The position numbers and the translations under genes are program-made. From a virus: a stretch of 61,050 nt of DNA. The stretch lies in IMG/VR virus record IMGVR_UViG_3300021141_000010, positions 1-61,050 of that record; one strand, 5' to 3'. Positions 50,009 through 59,113 of the stretch are shown one piece after another; the stretch's first letter is position 1, and every line of letters begins with the position of its first letter. Below the pieces are notes generated by a model that was not told the origin of the DNA, did no database searches, and worked only from the letters and a program-made list of their open reading frames with translations.

Positions 50009-50443
50009 CTAGATGAAACGAACTGCGATCAGGTTTTGGGTTGTGACGTTCGAGGCTTCCTCGCAGATCGCAAACACCTTAACCGGCGTTCCGGTGGTTT
50101 TGATGAGAGTTCCGTCACCGCCGGAGATCAAGAGATCCCCAACTGCGACGTTTTCGTTGGCCTTGAGGCGGGCGTATCGCTTGGCTCCGGGGATGACATA
50201 CTCGGCATAAACCCGAGTGCCTGCGGCAGCGGCATCGTCTGATCCCAAGCCTTGCAGAGCATCTTCGTGGAGAATGAGGGTCGCACCATCACCACCAGAG
50301 GTAGCGTGTACATTGCACTCGGTCGCCGAAGTTCGGCGAACCAACATGCCAGGACGGAGAGTTGCGCCGGATGCGACCAAGAACTCCTCTTGGACTCCAT
50401 CAGGCCCAGCCAGTCGAATCGTGTTTGCAGCAGCAATCGTCAT
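50009..50443 (-). CDS. capsid decoration-type protein
   Basis: 144 aa, upstream of the capsid gene. Beta-rich with GPDGVQEEFLVASGATLRPG and DALQGLGSDDAAAAGTRVY, fitting the DUF2190/gpD-like decoration position. Function by position and fold impression. Confidence 0.72.
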   Translation of the reverse strand: MTIAAANTIRLAGPDGVQEEFLVASGATLRPGMLVRRTSATECNVHATSGGDGATLILHEDALQGLGSDDAAAAGTRVYAEYVIPGAKRYARLKANENVAVGDLLISGGDGTLIKTTGTPVKVFAICEEASNVTTQNLIAVRFI

Positions 50444-50449
50444 TTGTCA

Positions 50450-51622
50450 CTAAGCCTTTGCTGAGAAAGTGGACGGAGCTAGGAATCCTTTGACCGCCGA
50501 GGCCGAAGGCTTTTCAATAGGAGCAGCAGACCCGGCATACAAAGGAGCCGAAGCTGGTGCAGAAGCAGTGGGGGCAGGTGCGGCATTCACCGCGAATACT
50601 GCCATCTTGCTGAGCGTTGCTGTTGGCAACACTGCAAGTTCTTCCTTGCTGAATTGATTCTTTTCGTTGGCTACGATCTGCTCGATCAAGCCATCGCGGT
50701 GTGCGGTGTTGACGGCGAAGGCTTCTTCGATCTTCGTCTTGACATCGGCAGGGGCCGATGCAAGAAGCTCGTCGAGATTCTTCGGAGCTTCGTTAGCGAC
50801 CGGGACTTCAACAGTCACGGTTCGTTGCAACTTGGCGAGTGCTTCAACCTGAACATCGGAGAGGTTGGTCACAAAGTCTTTGTGTTCGTCGCCAAGTACG
50901 GCGAGGATTTCATCGCGTTTCATTTTGACCTTCTCATTGACTATAAGAGGTTTTGATTCTCGAACTTCTTGTATTCGATTCTCTAATAGTTTACCCTCTG
51001 CTTCAGTCGCCGCCAAATTTTCAGCAGATTGGGTATTGACATCTGCGGCTTGAGAGTCTTTGTTGACCAGCAACCCCGCGCCGTCTTTAAGCGAACAAGC
51101 ACCCACACCATTGACGATTACCGCAAGGTGATCGGGACGAAAATTACGGGCCTTACCCGTAAATTCCTTACCGTTGTACTGACCAGAGAACACTTCTTTA
51201 TCAACGAAAAGACCGGTAGAAACTTCCATCGGCTCTTGCTTCGCAAGAGCCGTTTTGATAGCTTGGCCGCCGGGCACTACATCCAGTCGCGTTTCGTCAA
51301 ACCACGCTTCCGCACGAAGTTTTTTCGTGCGGGCGTTCCAAGAGGTGTTGAGAACCATGCCAACTCCAAAATCCTCAATGGATTCGGGGAGACATCCCGA
51401 TACGAACTGGTCACCCCGTTTGGGGTGACCTACGGTGATGGGCTTGTGATTCCAAGAAGCGACGGACTTGGTAATATCGGACTGTTCGTAAAGAATAGGC
51501 CCTTGATTACCGGCGAACACGCCTTCAACGATCATTGCTACGGGAGCGACGAGGTAGCTTCGACCCGCCAGTGTTTTCTTCTGAACTTTGCTCAGGGCTA
51601 GATTCGCTACCAATGTTTCCAT
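50450..51622 (-). CDS. prohead protease / scaffold (DUF2213-like)
   Basis: 390 aa from the ATG at 51622 (AGGAATCTCAAG upstream); the longer open frame to 51769 is ignored. The N-terminal half carries SWNHKPITVGHPKRGDQFVS, MEVSTGLFVDKEVFSG and RNFRPDHLAVIVNGVGACSL, hallmarks of the DUF2213 protease family. The C-terminal half is helical and Ala/Lys-rich, a probable scaffold. Hairpins 51230-51252 and 51409-51430 lie in the coding sequence. Confidence 0.85.
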   Translation of the reverse strand: METLVANLALSKVQKKTLAGRSYLVAPVAMIVEGVFAGNQGPILYEQSDITKSVASWNHKPITVGHPKRGDQFVSGCLPESIEDFGVGMVLNTSWNARTKKLRAEAWFDETRLDVVPGGQAIKTALAKQEPMEVSTGLFVDKEVFSGQYNGKEFTGKARNFRPDHLAVIVNGVGACSLKDGAGLLVNKDSQAADVNTQSAENLAATEAEGKLLENRIQEVRESKPLIVNEKVKMKRDEILAVLGDEHKDFVTNLSDVQVEALAKLQRTVTVEVPVANEAPKNLDELLASAPADVKTKIEEAFAVNTAHRDGLIEQIVANEKNQFSKEELAVLPTATLSKMAVFAVNAAPAPTASAPASAPLYAGSAAPIEKPSASAVKGFLAPSTFSAKA

Positions 51623-51938
51623 CTTGAGATTCCTGTACAGGGAGTTCGATTCCCGCGAAAGCCTTGGACGCAATGCAAACGAACTTAGGGAACAGTATCC
51701 CGTAGGCTTGCTCGAAGGGAGCAGACTGCGCATCAGCCAAAATCTGACGCAAAGCCAGCACAGAATCATTATAACTTATGCTGCAATGGTCGCAATTTTC
51801 GACGCACGGGCTCGAACAGCACACTTGGAGATCTGCCTCGTGTATGAGGCTCTTTAGCTTCGCAGATCCGAGGAATACTTCCCCTTGTTCGAGCAATTCG
51901 ACAACTTCTGCGGCGAGGTCTGGGTTGAAATTACGCAT
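51525..51938 (-). CDS. hypothetical protein with a Cys cluster
   Basis: 137 aa, overlapping the protease gene by 98 nt in another frame. CCSSPCVENCDHC suggests a metal or disulfide site. The Ser/Glu-rich C-terminal end is probably a by-product of the overlap. Position next to the portal hints at head assembly. Confidence 0.55.
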   Translation of the reverse strand: MRNFNPDLAAEVVELLEQGEVFLGSAKLKSLIHEADLQVCCSSPCVENCDHCSISYNDSVLALRQILADAQSAPFEQAYGILFPKFVCIASKAFAGIELPVQESQDGNIGSESSPEQSSEENTGGSKLPRRSRSNDR

Positions 51939-53454
51939 TTGGCGGATTCTCCTTTTGGACTACGTTAGGGGGTGTTTTGCTGGGGTCTTTGGTATCTGTG
52001 GGCTTGGGGACATCGGGGATGCTTGAGGGCGTGTTGTTTTCCTGGCCGGACATCCCCTTCGCCAATTCTTGCAGAACTGGTGAGAACTCGGATCGCTTAG
52101 CCTTGGATATCGCCTCAGCCTCCTCAAATCGCAATCCCATAAATTTCGTGAGCCATTCGACCAAAGGAACAGCAGACTCGGCTCCGGCAGTCGTGTACCT
52201 AGCCAGGGCTTCGGTACGCTTGAGTCCGATTTCTGCCTTCTCTCCCTCAGTCATCTCGGCAAGTGGCTTCCACTTGACGATGTAAGGACGAGGCTTGCCG
52301 TCTCGCTTCTTGGTAGGCGGCAGTGCGCCGAACTGTTGGATCCGGTTGATCGTGGCTCTGATGATCTTTGGGGTGACGAAAAGTTCGCGTCGTTGGGCGA
52401 TCTTCTTCTTCCACGCATCTTCATCTTGTTCATTGGTCTGATTGCCACCGTAGTTACCAACCAGTTTGGTGATTGGGTATCCCTTAGCCGCCGCAATCAT
52501 CCGCAGAGCATTGTCAATGAACGGTTGGGGGGAGACTAGGGTGGGGGTCAGGGGCTTGACCTGCACACCCACCCCTGCGAAGTATCGTGACATGCCTTGT
52601 TCGTACTTGTAGATTTCGTCCTTGATCGCTTCGCGATCTTCTTCGGTGAGTTCGCCGTTTTGGGGATCCACCTCGAAGGCGTAGCCGGGAAAGCCCCCTT
52701 TCCAGTAAGCCTCTCCCGAAGCTGCGTTGATCTTACGCACATCGAAAAGTCGGTTGAAAACCGGTTCCATCCTCGGAAATCCAAAGATTTCGCTGGTGGT
52801 AAGGCGAGTATCCGCAACATGGATAACTCGCGACCAGTGAACTTGTATGGTATCTGTTACAGGAGTAGCATTCCTGTCTAGAGTCGAATCAATGGTGTCC
52901 TGAAAATCCAGTTCATAGAGCCTAGGTTGGCCATACCGAGGATTGTTACGATCCCTCTCCCACTCAGCAATCCTTGCTGAGGATTGGTCGAAAACTCGGT
53001 AGTACAGGACATTGGCAACGCCTGGGGAGTTAGCAACGCCGTCTTCGGTGAAACCCGGAGCAGGGAGAACAAACTCCTTCCCATCGTCTAACCCGATAAA
53101 CAAAACGGCATACTGGCCGATACCGGATACGGTATCGACCTTCGCTAGGTATTCGTGGAGGCTTGTCTCCACGACGAATGTAGAGACGGCCTTCTCGAAA
53201 GCCGTTTCGCGGCCTTCGTCTGTCTCGTAGATATCGGGGTATTCTGACCAGGATTCCTCGGGTTCTAGCGTCACGACTCGCTGTGCGATGTCTTGGCGGC
53301 GGTACATTTGAACGTAGTCGTCGATGGAGATCGACTCTGGGTAGCCGACCTCATCGTCGATGTCCCGATCTTCATTCTTGCCGTCGAGCAGGCTGTTATA
53401 GAACGCAGCACGGGACAACATGGCATTGGTGATGATGGAGTCTAGCTTGCTCAT
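51931..53454 (-). CDS. portal protein (DUF1073-like)
   Basis: 507 aa. RRQDIAQRVVTLEPEESWSE and IHVADTRLTTSEIFGFPRME followed by a long helical part and AKGYPITKLVGNYGGNQTNE are characteristic of DUF1073-type portals. Coupled to terL by 4 nt (ATGA). It forms the packaging channel. Confidence 0.88.
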   Translation of the reverse strand: MSKLDSIITNAMLSRAAFYNSLLDGKNEDRDIDDEVGYPESISIDDYVQMYRRQDIAQRVVTLEPEESWSEYPDIYETDEGRETAFEKAVSTFVVETSLHEYLAKVDTVSGIGQYAVLFIGLDDGKEFVLPAPGFTEDGVANSPGVANVLYYRVFDQSSARIAEWERDRNNPRYGQPRLYELDFQDTIDSTLDRNATPVTDTIQVHWSRVIHVADTRLTTSEIFGFPRMEPVFNRLFDVRKINAASGEAYWKGGFPGYAFEVDPQNGELTEEDREAIKDEIYKYEQGMSRYFAGVGVQVKPLTPTLVSPQPFIDNALRMIAAAKGYPITKLVGNYGGNQTNEQDEDAWKKKIAQRRELFVTPKIIRATINRIQQFGALPPTKKRDGKPRPYIVKWKPLAEMTEGEKAEIGLKRTEALARYTTAGAESAVPLVEWLTKFMGLRFEEAEAISKAKRSEFSPVLQELAKGMSGQENNTPSSIPDVPKPTDTKDPSKTPPNVVQKENPPNA

Positions 53455-54869
53455 AGGATTCCCAGTCTGGTTCGTTGTTTATCAAGCATGGAGAAAGCAC
53501 CCGAGCTTGCGTCTACTTGGTCGTCGTGCTTCCCGTTGGGGAAGTATGCGAGTTCTTCGAGGTAGGGGGTATTAAAAGCTCCCTTTACCATGTAGACATT
53601 CCCGGCATTGACCTGCACAGAGAATGTGTCTGCTCGGAGTTCCTTCTTGCCGGAGGCTAGGTTAGGGTAAACGCGAAAGCCGGACAGCCTCTTGACGGAA
53701 TCCCGTACAGAATCCACGCCCGATGACCCCGGCTCACGCTCAATTCCAATTCGGACGGATTTCCCATCCCGGTTCGCACAAGCGACGATTTGTCGTTCAC
53801 GCTCATCGGATGACCATTGGCCCCGACAGATGTCAAGGATCCAATATGAGCCATCCTTATGTAACCCCATTTTAACACCAACCGACCAGTCGCCGCCACC
53901 TTTGGTCGCAGCTTTGTCCCAGTATCGGACAATCTTGGAAAAGGCATCGATCCCCGGCGGATACTCAACAATGTTGATTCGCTCAGGTTTGAACATACCC
54001 CCACCTAGCGGGATTGGATCTTGGAGGATCTGACCTGAGTAGCCGAACTGTCCAAGCTCGACCTGCATCCGGTCGAGCGTCGGACGAGATAGTCGCACAG
54101 GGTCGAATAAGCCATTCTGATAGTAGTCTTGTAAGCTGGCTGGTTTGACTGCTGGGGTGATCTCACCCGGCAGGCAAATGTGCCGAACAGCGGCTTCTCC
54201 CCGTTCGATGTAAAGGGTGGACGGGTCGTCTTGGTGCAATCTCTGCATGACCACGAAGGTAGGCGTAAGGTCTTTGTTGACCTTACGCGAAGAGATGGTT
54301 TCCTTACACCAGTTTTTGGCGGTTTCCAAGTCGGCTTTTGATCGAACTTCCCTCGGGTTGATCGGATCGTCGATGACGATGATGTGTGCGTGCATCCCCG
54401 TGACCGATCCCCCAACGGCGACGGCGTACCGGTCGCCGTTATAATTGTTGGCCCAGTGACTCTTCGAGTTAGTATCCTTGCTGAGTTGGATATTTGGAAA
54501 CGTCTTCTGGTACAGCGGAGACTCTACGATCTGCCTGGACTTGCCAGACAAGTCCAGGGCCAGAGCGTCGGTATAGGACGCACCGATCATCCGAAGGTGG
54601 GGCATGCGAGTCCAGGCCCAAGGTACGAGCATCACGCTGAACAGCGTTGACTTGCTCGTACCGGGGGAGATGTTCACCAGAAGATCGTTGGGCGAGTTCT
54701 CTCCTCGAAAAACTCGTTCCATTGCCTCTTGTATTGTGTCACAGAGGAACTTAATATGCCAGTTGCATACCAAGGGGTCTTTGACGATGGTGTGCCAGAA
54801 ATGCTTAACGAACTCGAAATACGAGGCGCGGCAAGTCGAGGCGAGTAGGTCGTAATAGTCAAATTTCAC
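53451..54869 (-). CDS. terL: terminase large subunit
   Basis: 472 aa from a GTG at 54869 (AGGG upstream; no SD before the ATG at 54914). Walker A reads SPGTSKST, missing the standard Gly-Lys order, and Walker B is IIVIDDPI. The nuclease part has RYWDKAATKGGGDWSVGVKM, IGIEREPGSSGVD and KHDDQVDASSG. It pumps DNA into the prohead. First gene of the late block. Confidence 0.9.
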   Translation of the reverse strand: MKFDYYDLLASTCRASYFEFVKHFWHTIVKDPLVCNWHIKFLCDTIQEAMERVFRGENSPNDLLVNISPGTSKSTLFSVMLVPWAWTRMPHLRMIGASYTDALALDLSGKSRQIVESPLYQKTFPNIQLSKDTNSKSHWANNYNGDRYAVAVGGSVTGMHAHIIVIDDPINPREVRSKADLETAKNWCKETISSRKVNKDLTPTFVVMQRLHQDDPSTLYIERGEAAVRHICLPGEITPAVKPASLQDYYQNGLFDPVRLSRPTLDRMQVELGQFGYSGQILQDPIPLGGGMFKPERINIVEYPPGIDAFSKIVRYWDKAATKGGGDWSVGVKMGLHKDGSYWILDICRGQWSSDERERQIVACANRDGKSVRIGIEREPGSSGVDSVRDSVKRLSGFRVYPNLASGKKELRADTFSVQVNAGNVYMVKGAFNTPYLEELAYFPNGKHDDQVDASSGAFSMLDKQRTRLGIL

Positions 54870-54881
54870 AAAATAGCCCTG

Positions 54882-54909
54882 TAGACAAAAACCTGATACC
54901 CAGTAAGAT
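54882..54909 (+). promoter_or_regulatory. candidate promoter for 54941
   Basis: TAGACA, 16-nt spacer, TAAGAT, 32 nt before the ATG at 54941. Its -10 overlaps the -10 of the late promoter on the other strand. Confidence 0.35.
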
Positions 54910-54933
54910 ACCATTAGTTCTTTTAATTCACAA
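54905..54933 (-). promoter_or_regulatory. candidate late promoter for terL
   Basis: On the minus strand TTGTGA, 17-nt spacer, TATCTT, about 36 nt before the GTG start of terL. It would drive the 25-kb structural block and overlaps the plus-strand promoter at 54882. Confidence 0.45.
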
Positions 54934-54940
54934 GGATTCT

Positions 54941-55381
54941 ATGACAAACGCAGCAGAAGAGATGATCGAACCGCCAACCAGACAAGAGATGGCGTCCGAC
55001 GAGAAATTGGCACGCCGCATCTTGACTCGAACCAAAGATCAAGACATCCGAATACTCTGCAAGAATTTCATCAAGTGGGTGGCACAAGTAGATCGGTACG
55101 CCGATTCGATCTACCCCTGCTTCTCGATGATGGAGAAGGAGATTCGTCAGCACGGTGCGTCGTTTTCTTTGGAAAACGACGGAATCTGGAGGCTACGATC
55201 TTCTAAAGGGAAGATCGTAGTGACTGGAACAAGTCTGAAAGACTTGTTCGTGAACCTGATTCTCTGGCAAGGGGATTGGCCAGAGGACGAGTTTCTAGAA
55301 GATTGCGCTACCGAGGAGGACGCGATCTTTGAGCCAGATAGGCGAAAAACACCGAAAAACAGAGATAGTACCAACGTATAA
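54941..55381 (+). CDS. hypothetical protein
   Basis: 146 aa behind CACAAGGA. Acidic start and end (TNAAEEMIEPPTRQEMASDE; FLEDCATEEDAIFEPDRR). No recognised domain; a hairpin is visible near 55200-55215. First gene of the right-arm plus group, divergent from terL. Confidence 0.65.
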   Translation: MTNAAEEMIEPPTRQEMASDEKLARRILTRTKDQDIRILCKNFIKWVAQVDRYADSIYPCFSMMEKEIRQHGASFSLENDGIWRLRSSKGKIVVTGTSLKDLFVNLILWQGDWPEDEFLEDCATEEDAIFEPDRRKTPKNRDSTNV

Positions 55382-55429
55382 CATGAGGATAGCCCGTTTC
55401 TAGGGCATACCCATGTACGAAGGATTACT

Positions 55430-56035
55430 ATGTCGACCGAACCAAATTCCGAAATCGGACAAGCTGTCAATGAACTTCTTACCACCGTAGTCGATTTTAA
55501 GACCCCCGGCGGGTTATTAGGGGCAATGGTCGCCTTTACGCGAGGGCTGGCGGCTTGCGCCGCCGCCCACAATGCGTTTGCAGATTCGGATCTCTCTGAG
55601 AGTAAATTCAAATACAACATTGAACACTCTGGCACAATTTTCGATGTCATTGAATCCGCCGTCTGGCTCTCTGACGAAAATTCTAGCGATTCTATGAGCC
55701 AGGAGATGCTCGATGAGTCGTTCGCATTGTTCGGCAAGCTCCTTGGCAACAAACTCAACAAATGCGACATAGTAACAGCAGTCTTAGAGGAGGAGGCGGT
55801 TTCAGAGGATTGTCAGTTTATTGATCGAGCGACCTTCGCCGTGAGAAGGTTGTATGTGCTGACATATTTGCGAATCGCCCTTGCCCCTCTTGCTCATGCG
55901 ATTTCTGAGGAGATGTGGGATAGCTTTGCCCACGAGTTCTACGAATCCGTGCAAAAACATAGTGTGGAAAAGACGAAAGAGATCATTACTCGCCTCAATG
56001 AGATGTCCCCCCCAATCCAGAAAGGGGCACGATAA
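55430..56035 (+). CDS. hypothetical protein
   Basis: 201 aa, helical and acidic. Segments such as GGLLGAMVAFTRGLAACAAA look like a buried helix. Coupled to the nuclease by TAATG. Function unknown. Confidence 0.6.
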   Translation: MSTEPNSEIGQAVNELLTTVVDFKTPGGLLGAMVAFTRGLAACAAAHNAFADSDLSESKFKYNIEHSGTIFDVIESAVWLSDENSSDSMSQEMLDESFALFGKLLGNKLNKCDIVTAVLEEEAVSEDCQFIDRATFAVRRLYVLTYLRIALAPLAHAISEEMWDSFAHEFYESVQKHSVEKTKEIITRLNEMSPPIQKGAR

Positions 56036-56484
56036 TGCCAAGAGCCAAGAAAGAAATCCAGACGCCACAGCCAGACTGGCTGTGGCGTTATCGCGTAACC
56101 GTGTTGCGAGTCGTCGACGGCGATACCGTCGAACTGCTTTTCGACCAAGGCATGGGAAATTGGTCTATGGAGACTTGTCGGCTCTATGGCATAAACGCTG
56201 TGGAGTTGCGACAAGACGGCGGCGAGGCCGCTAAAACGAACTTGGAGGCCGAAATAGAGGCATCTTCTATAAGCAGAGGCAAGTTCAATCTCCCTGTGGT
56301 CTGGGCCAGAACGATCAAAAACCGCGCCGAATCCAAAGAGATCCAAGAGAAGTACGGTCGATATCTTGTAGAACTCTACTCAACGGCAGAGGAGATGGAT
56401 CGAGGCTTCGCGCATTCGATCAATCAGGGTATGATCGAGAACGGTTTTGCCAAGCCGTATTACGGCATCGGAAAGGTAAAATAG
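56035..56484 (+). CDS. staphylococcal-nuclease-like protein
   Basis: 149 aa. The OB-fold nuclease layout is clear: RVTVLRVVDGDTVELLF, CRLYGINAVELR, and EKYGRYLVEL. The Asp in DGDTV and the Arg in CRLYGI and YGRYL are present, but the calcium-binding Asp of the usual GIDAPE motif reads Asn (GINAVE). Activity may be changed. It could degrade host nucleic acid or act in packaging. No signal peptide. Confidence 0.85.
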   Translation: MPRAKKEIQTPQPDWLWRYRVTVLRVVDGDTVELLFDQGMGNWSMETCRLYGINAVELRQDGGEAAKTNLEAEIEASSISRGKFNLPVVWARTIKNRAESKEIQEKYGRYLVELYSTAEEMDRGFAHSINQGMIENGFAKPYYGIGKVK

Positions 56485-56486
56485 AA

Positions 56487-56840
56487 ATGCTACATCCTAG
56501 TATTTTGTGTACTGTCTGCCAGTATTACCACACAAAGCTCCAGCTTGTTCGGAGCTTTTTGCAGATGGTTCCCGAGGATACTCGGGAACCTATGACCAGT
56601 CCGCAGTACAAATACTCGTATGGGGTGGCGTTTGACCAGCCCTCGATGAGCTTTGAACTGGTCGGATATAGGGACTGCATTGGCAGAAAGTGGGATTATC
56701 AGTATGTTGAGGGCGGTGTCGTGCTGTGTATGCAAGGCAGTTCGGAGTCTATGAAGGCTCCGAACCTCTCAGATTTGGTGGTTTTTTACTCGGAAACCGA
56801 GTTTTCCGAGTGGTTAGGAAAGATTTCAGATGGCAGATAA
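56487..56840 (+). CDS. hypothetical protein
   Basis: 117 aa. Cys in the start (LCTVCQYYH) and a beta-rich middle (SYGVAFDQPSMSFELVGYRD). Overlaps the next gene by 11 nt. Unknown function. Confidence 0.6.
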   Translation: MLHPSILCTVCQYYHTKLQLVRSFLQMVPEDTREPMTSPQYKYSYGVAFDQPSMSFELVGYRDCIGRKWDYQYVEGGVVLCMQGSSESMKAPNLSDLVVFYSETEFSEWLGKISDGR

Positions 56841-58386
56841 ACCTAGTTTGACAACAACGGAGGAGAAGCTCGCTAGTGTCGTTTCGGCACAATCGAAGAT
56901 GATCTCGATGCTTATTACCAATCGAAGACTTTTTGCAGCGTGCCTGATTGCTGACGTATCGGCATCGAAATCCGTGAGGGAGCGTGCTGAGAAACTCCTT
57001 AGCTCGACTAACGATGATTTGATCCCTGAGGTCGATGCCTTCGTTCAAGGCTTTTGTGACGAACTACCGCACATCTTCCGAGCGTCTGACGACTCTTTTG
57101 AGGACGAAGAGGACGAAGAGGACGAAGAGGACGAAGAGGACGAAGAGGACGAAGAGGACGAAGAGGACGAAGAGGACGAAGAGGACGAGCCAGCACCGCC
57201 TTTCGACTCAGCGTCTCAAGCCTACCGAGACGAAGTTTCGTACATCGTCTCGAAGATGCCCTCGGACGAGCATCTTCGGACTAAGGGTGCTGATCGCATG
57301 TTCAAGATCCTTAGTTGGCTTCCACGGGTCGTGGACTTCACCCACCGCACTGTCTCGATTGACGCGCGACTGCGAGTCCTTGTGCCTACGCACAAGGACG
57401 AGAAAGGCGCGGACGTATACCAGAGCTTGGTGTTCAATACGAGTTTGTTCGATCCGAAGACAAAATCGCCTGTCATTGAGTATCCGATTGGTGGGGATCT
57501 GCTGTCCTCGGACGGCCCCATCTACCTAGCCAATTCTTGGAATCCAAAACTGTCGCCGGATATGCCAGTCGAAGTCGAAGTCACCCTCAACATCGGGTTC
57601 GATTTCTTTGATGTCCCAGATGCCCCGGTCGCCGAGGCTCCAGAGTTTCATAGCGAGTACGATGAAGTAGCTCCCAAGCCTGCTTGGGAGCCAAAGGTTG
57701 GTGATTGGGTAACAATCACCAAGCCTGAGGACACAAAGAAAGAGCCTGGATGGGTTGGCGAGATGGACAAATATCTCGGCAAGGCTCGGCAGATTGCCTC
57801 AGTCAGGAGCCAGACTGGGTTTTTCCACCTGTGCGTCCCAGCAGACCACGATGACTGTCGACAAGGCCGATCACTCTGGACTTTCCACAAGGATTGGATG
57901 ACTCCAGCCGAAGCACCCGCTGAGGCCAAAGCCGAGGATATCAAGTCTCCGCTAGAACAGACGGTCGGCGAAAAGATCACTATCGAAACAGATGGTTGGG
58001 TATTCAAGGGGTTTGCCACGAAGGTTGCTGCATCGTCCTGGCAATCCGGCATAACCACTGCGGTGGATTTCACCTTCTCGCCAACCTCCTGCGAACCGAA
58101 GAAGAAGCAGGAGCCAGAGGCTCCTGCTGAGGCTCCCAAGCCCGGCAAGCGGCAGATCACCCATGCCGACCTCGGCAAGCGAGTCGTCGTAACCCACCGA
58201 AAGGATGGGTACGAGTCCAGTTACTCACGCTATCTAACCAGCATCACAGTCCGGCCCTCCCGTCCAGATCGTGTCGAGTACGGCGTGAAACGCTCTCGCG
58301 AGTTCGATGACTTCCATTCCGACATCCTTGTCGTCTACCCAGACGACCCCAACTCGGAATACCAAGTCGAACTCGCCAACGGGTAG
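56830..58386 (+). CDS. acidic-repeat protein with KOW-like domains
   Basis: 518 aa. A helical N-terminal domain (residues 1-90) is followed by a tract of DEE repeats (residues 92-121), a middle beta region (LRVLVPTHKDEKGADVYQSL) and small barrel-like modules (VGDWVTITKPEDTKKEPGWV; MDKYLGKARQIASVRSQTGF) seen in several phage proteins, separated by Pro/Ala/Glu linkers. The acidic tract could mimic DNA or bind metal. Nothing specific is known. Confidence 0.65.
   Translation: MADKPSLTTTEEKLASVVSAQSKMISMLITNRRLFAACLIADVSASKSVRERAEKLLSSTNDDLIPEVDAFVQGFCDELPHIFRASDDSFEDEEDEEDEEDEEDEEDEEDEEDEEDEEDEPAPPFDSASQAYRDEVSYIVSKMPSDEHLRTKGADRMFKILSWLPRVVDFTHRTVSIDARLRVLVPTHKDEKGADVYQSLVFNTSLFDPKTKSPVIEYPIGGDLLSSDGPIYLANSWNPKLSPDMPVEVEVTLNIGFDFFDVPDAPVAEAPEFHSEYDEVAPKPAWEPKVGDWVTITKPEDTKKEPGWVGEMDKYLGKARQIASVRSQTGFFHLCVPADHDDCRQGRSLWTFHKDWMTPAEAPAEAKAEDIKSPLEQTVGEKITIETDGWVFKGFATKVAASSWQSGITTAVDFTFSPTSCEPKKKQEPEAPAEAPKPGKRQITHADLGKRVVVTHRKDGYESSYSRYLTSITVRPSRPDRVEYGVKRSREFDDFHSDILVVYPDDPNSEYQVELANG
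57103..57183 (+). repeat. nine copies of a 9-bp tandem repeat
   Basis: GACGAAGAG is repeated nine times without a change, encoding (DEE)9. Perfect copies imply recent expansion by slippage and possible copy-number variation. Confidence 0.95.
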
Positions 58387-58416
58387 CCCAGTCTAACCAA
58401 CCCAAAAACCTACCTA

Positions 58417-58448
58417 AACCAGCAGGATTAAAACCCTGCTGGTTTTTT
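58417..58448 (+). terminator. Rho-independent terminator
   Basis: 10-bp stem AACCAGCAGG / CCTGCTGGTT, 8-nt loop, then T4 (six T in all). It ends the right-arm operon after the acidic-repeat gene. Confidence 0.88.
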
Positions 58449-58455
58449 CGTTTAA

Positions 58456-58484
58456 CTGACAACCACCCCCTACAAGACTACACT
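58456..58484 (+). promoter_or_regulatory. candidate promoter for 58524
   Basis: CTGACA, 17-nt spacer, TACACT, directly after the terminator and 39 nt before the ATG at 58524. Confidence 0.5.
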
Positions 58485-58523
58485 AATAGCAGATCCCATC
58501 CACCCCTCACAAGGAACCCTGCT

Positions 58524-58757
58524 ATGGTCGACCTCCAAACTCTCCTCCTAGTGGTAGCTATCCTCGCCCTCTGGGCACACACAACCCATCTAGCCCGCCG
58601 TCTTCAAGACGTAGAAGCCATCCTAGACGATCACGACGATGAACTAGAGTATATGTGGGATTACCAGAATGAACGCTGGCAGGTCACCGCAGAGCAGTTC
58701 CAAAACATCGATGCTATCTTCTCCCAGATGTTCGGCCCAGATCACGAGCCCGAGTAG
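58524..58757 (+). CDS. small membrane-anchored coiled-coil protein
   Basis: 77 aa behind CAAGGA. An N-terminal membrane segment (LLLVVAILALWAHTTHLA, residues 7-24) precedes an acidic coiled coil (LDDHDDELEYMWDYQNERW). It has its own promoter and terminator, so it may be expressed separately. Role unknown. Confidence 0.7.
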   Translation: MVDLQTLLLVVAILALWAHTTHLARRLQDVEAILDDHDDELEYMWDYQNERWQVTAEQFQNIDAIFSQMFGPDHEPE

Positions 58758-58780
58758 CAATACTACGAACCCCATATCGA

Positions 58781-58804
58781 AGCCCCGGCAAGCCGGGGCT
58801 TTTT
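58781..58804 (+). terminator. Rho-independent terminator
   Basis: 9-bp stem AGCCCCGGC / GCCGGGGCT with an AA loop and T4, after the 58524 gene. Confidence 0.85.
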
Positions 58805-58903
58805 CGTTTGTGTCTCACATTCCTAGCTTTGTGATACACAAGCTGCGGTGCTAGCCATCGGCTGGCAGCTAGTGACTATTGGGCGATGGTCGCTGGCGAC
58901 TAA

Positions 58904-59043
58904 GCGATCCGCAGAGCGGATCGCGGGTGGTGGGGCTATGTCCGGGTGTGTCCAGACTTTCCAGATGTCCAGAGCTTGGGGCTGAGGGTTAAGCGATCCG
59001 CAGAGCGGATCGCGGGGGTTAAGCGATCCGCAGAGCGGATCGC
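58904..59043. repeat. three copies of a GCGATCCGC hairpin
   Basis: The 21-nt hairpin GCGATCCGC-AGA-GCGGATCGC occurs at 58904-58924, 58993-59013 and 59023-59043. The last two are part of an exact 30-bp tandem repeat (58991-59020 and 59021-59050). Identical copies point to a binding site. Confidence 0.95.
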
Positions 59044-59113
59044 GGGGGTGGGATCCTCGATTCCTGAAAATTTTAAAATTTCTAAAAATTATATGTGTGG
59101 CTGGGCGGCCTGG

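Noticed and set aside
57008-57529. Frames reading RTKRTKR or RPLRPLRPL
   Set aside because: Shadow translations of the GACGAAGAG repeat inside the acidic-repeat gene.
58904-59043. Possible CRISPR array
   Set aside because: Three short palindromic repeats with spacers of 68 and 9 bp, no uniform spacer length and no cas genes.
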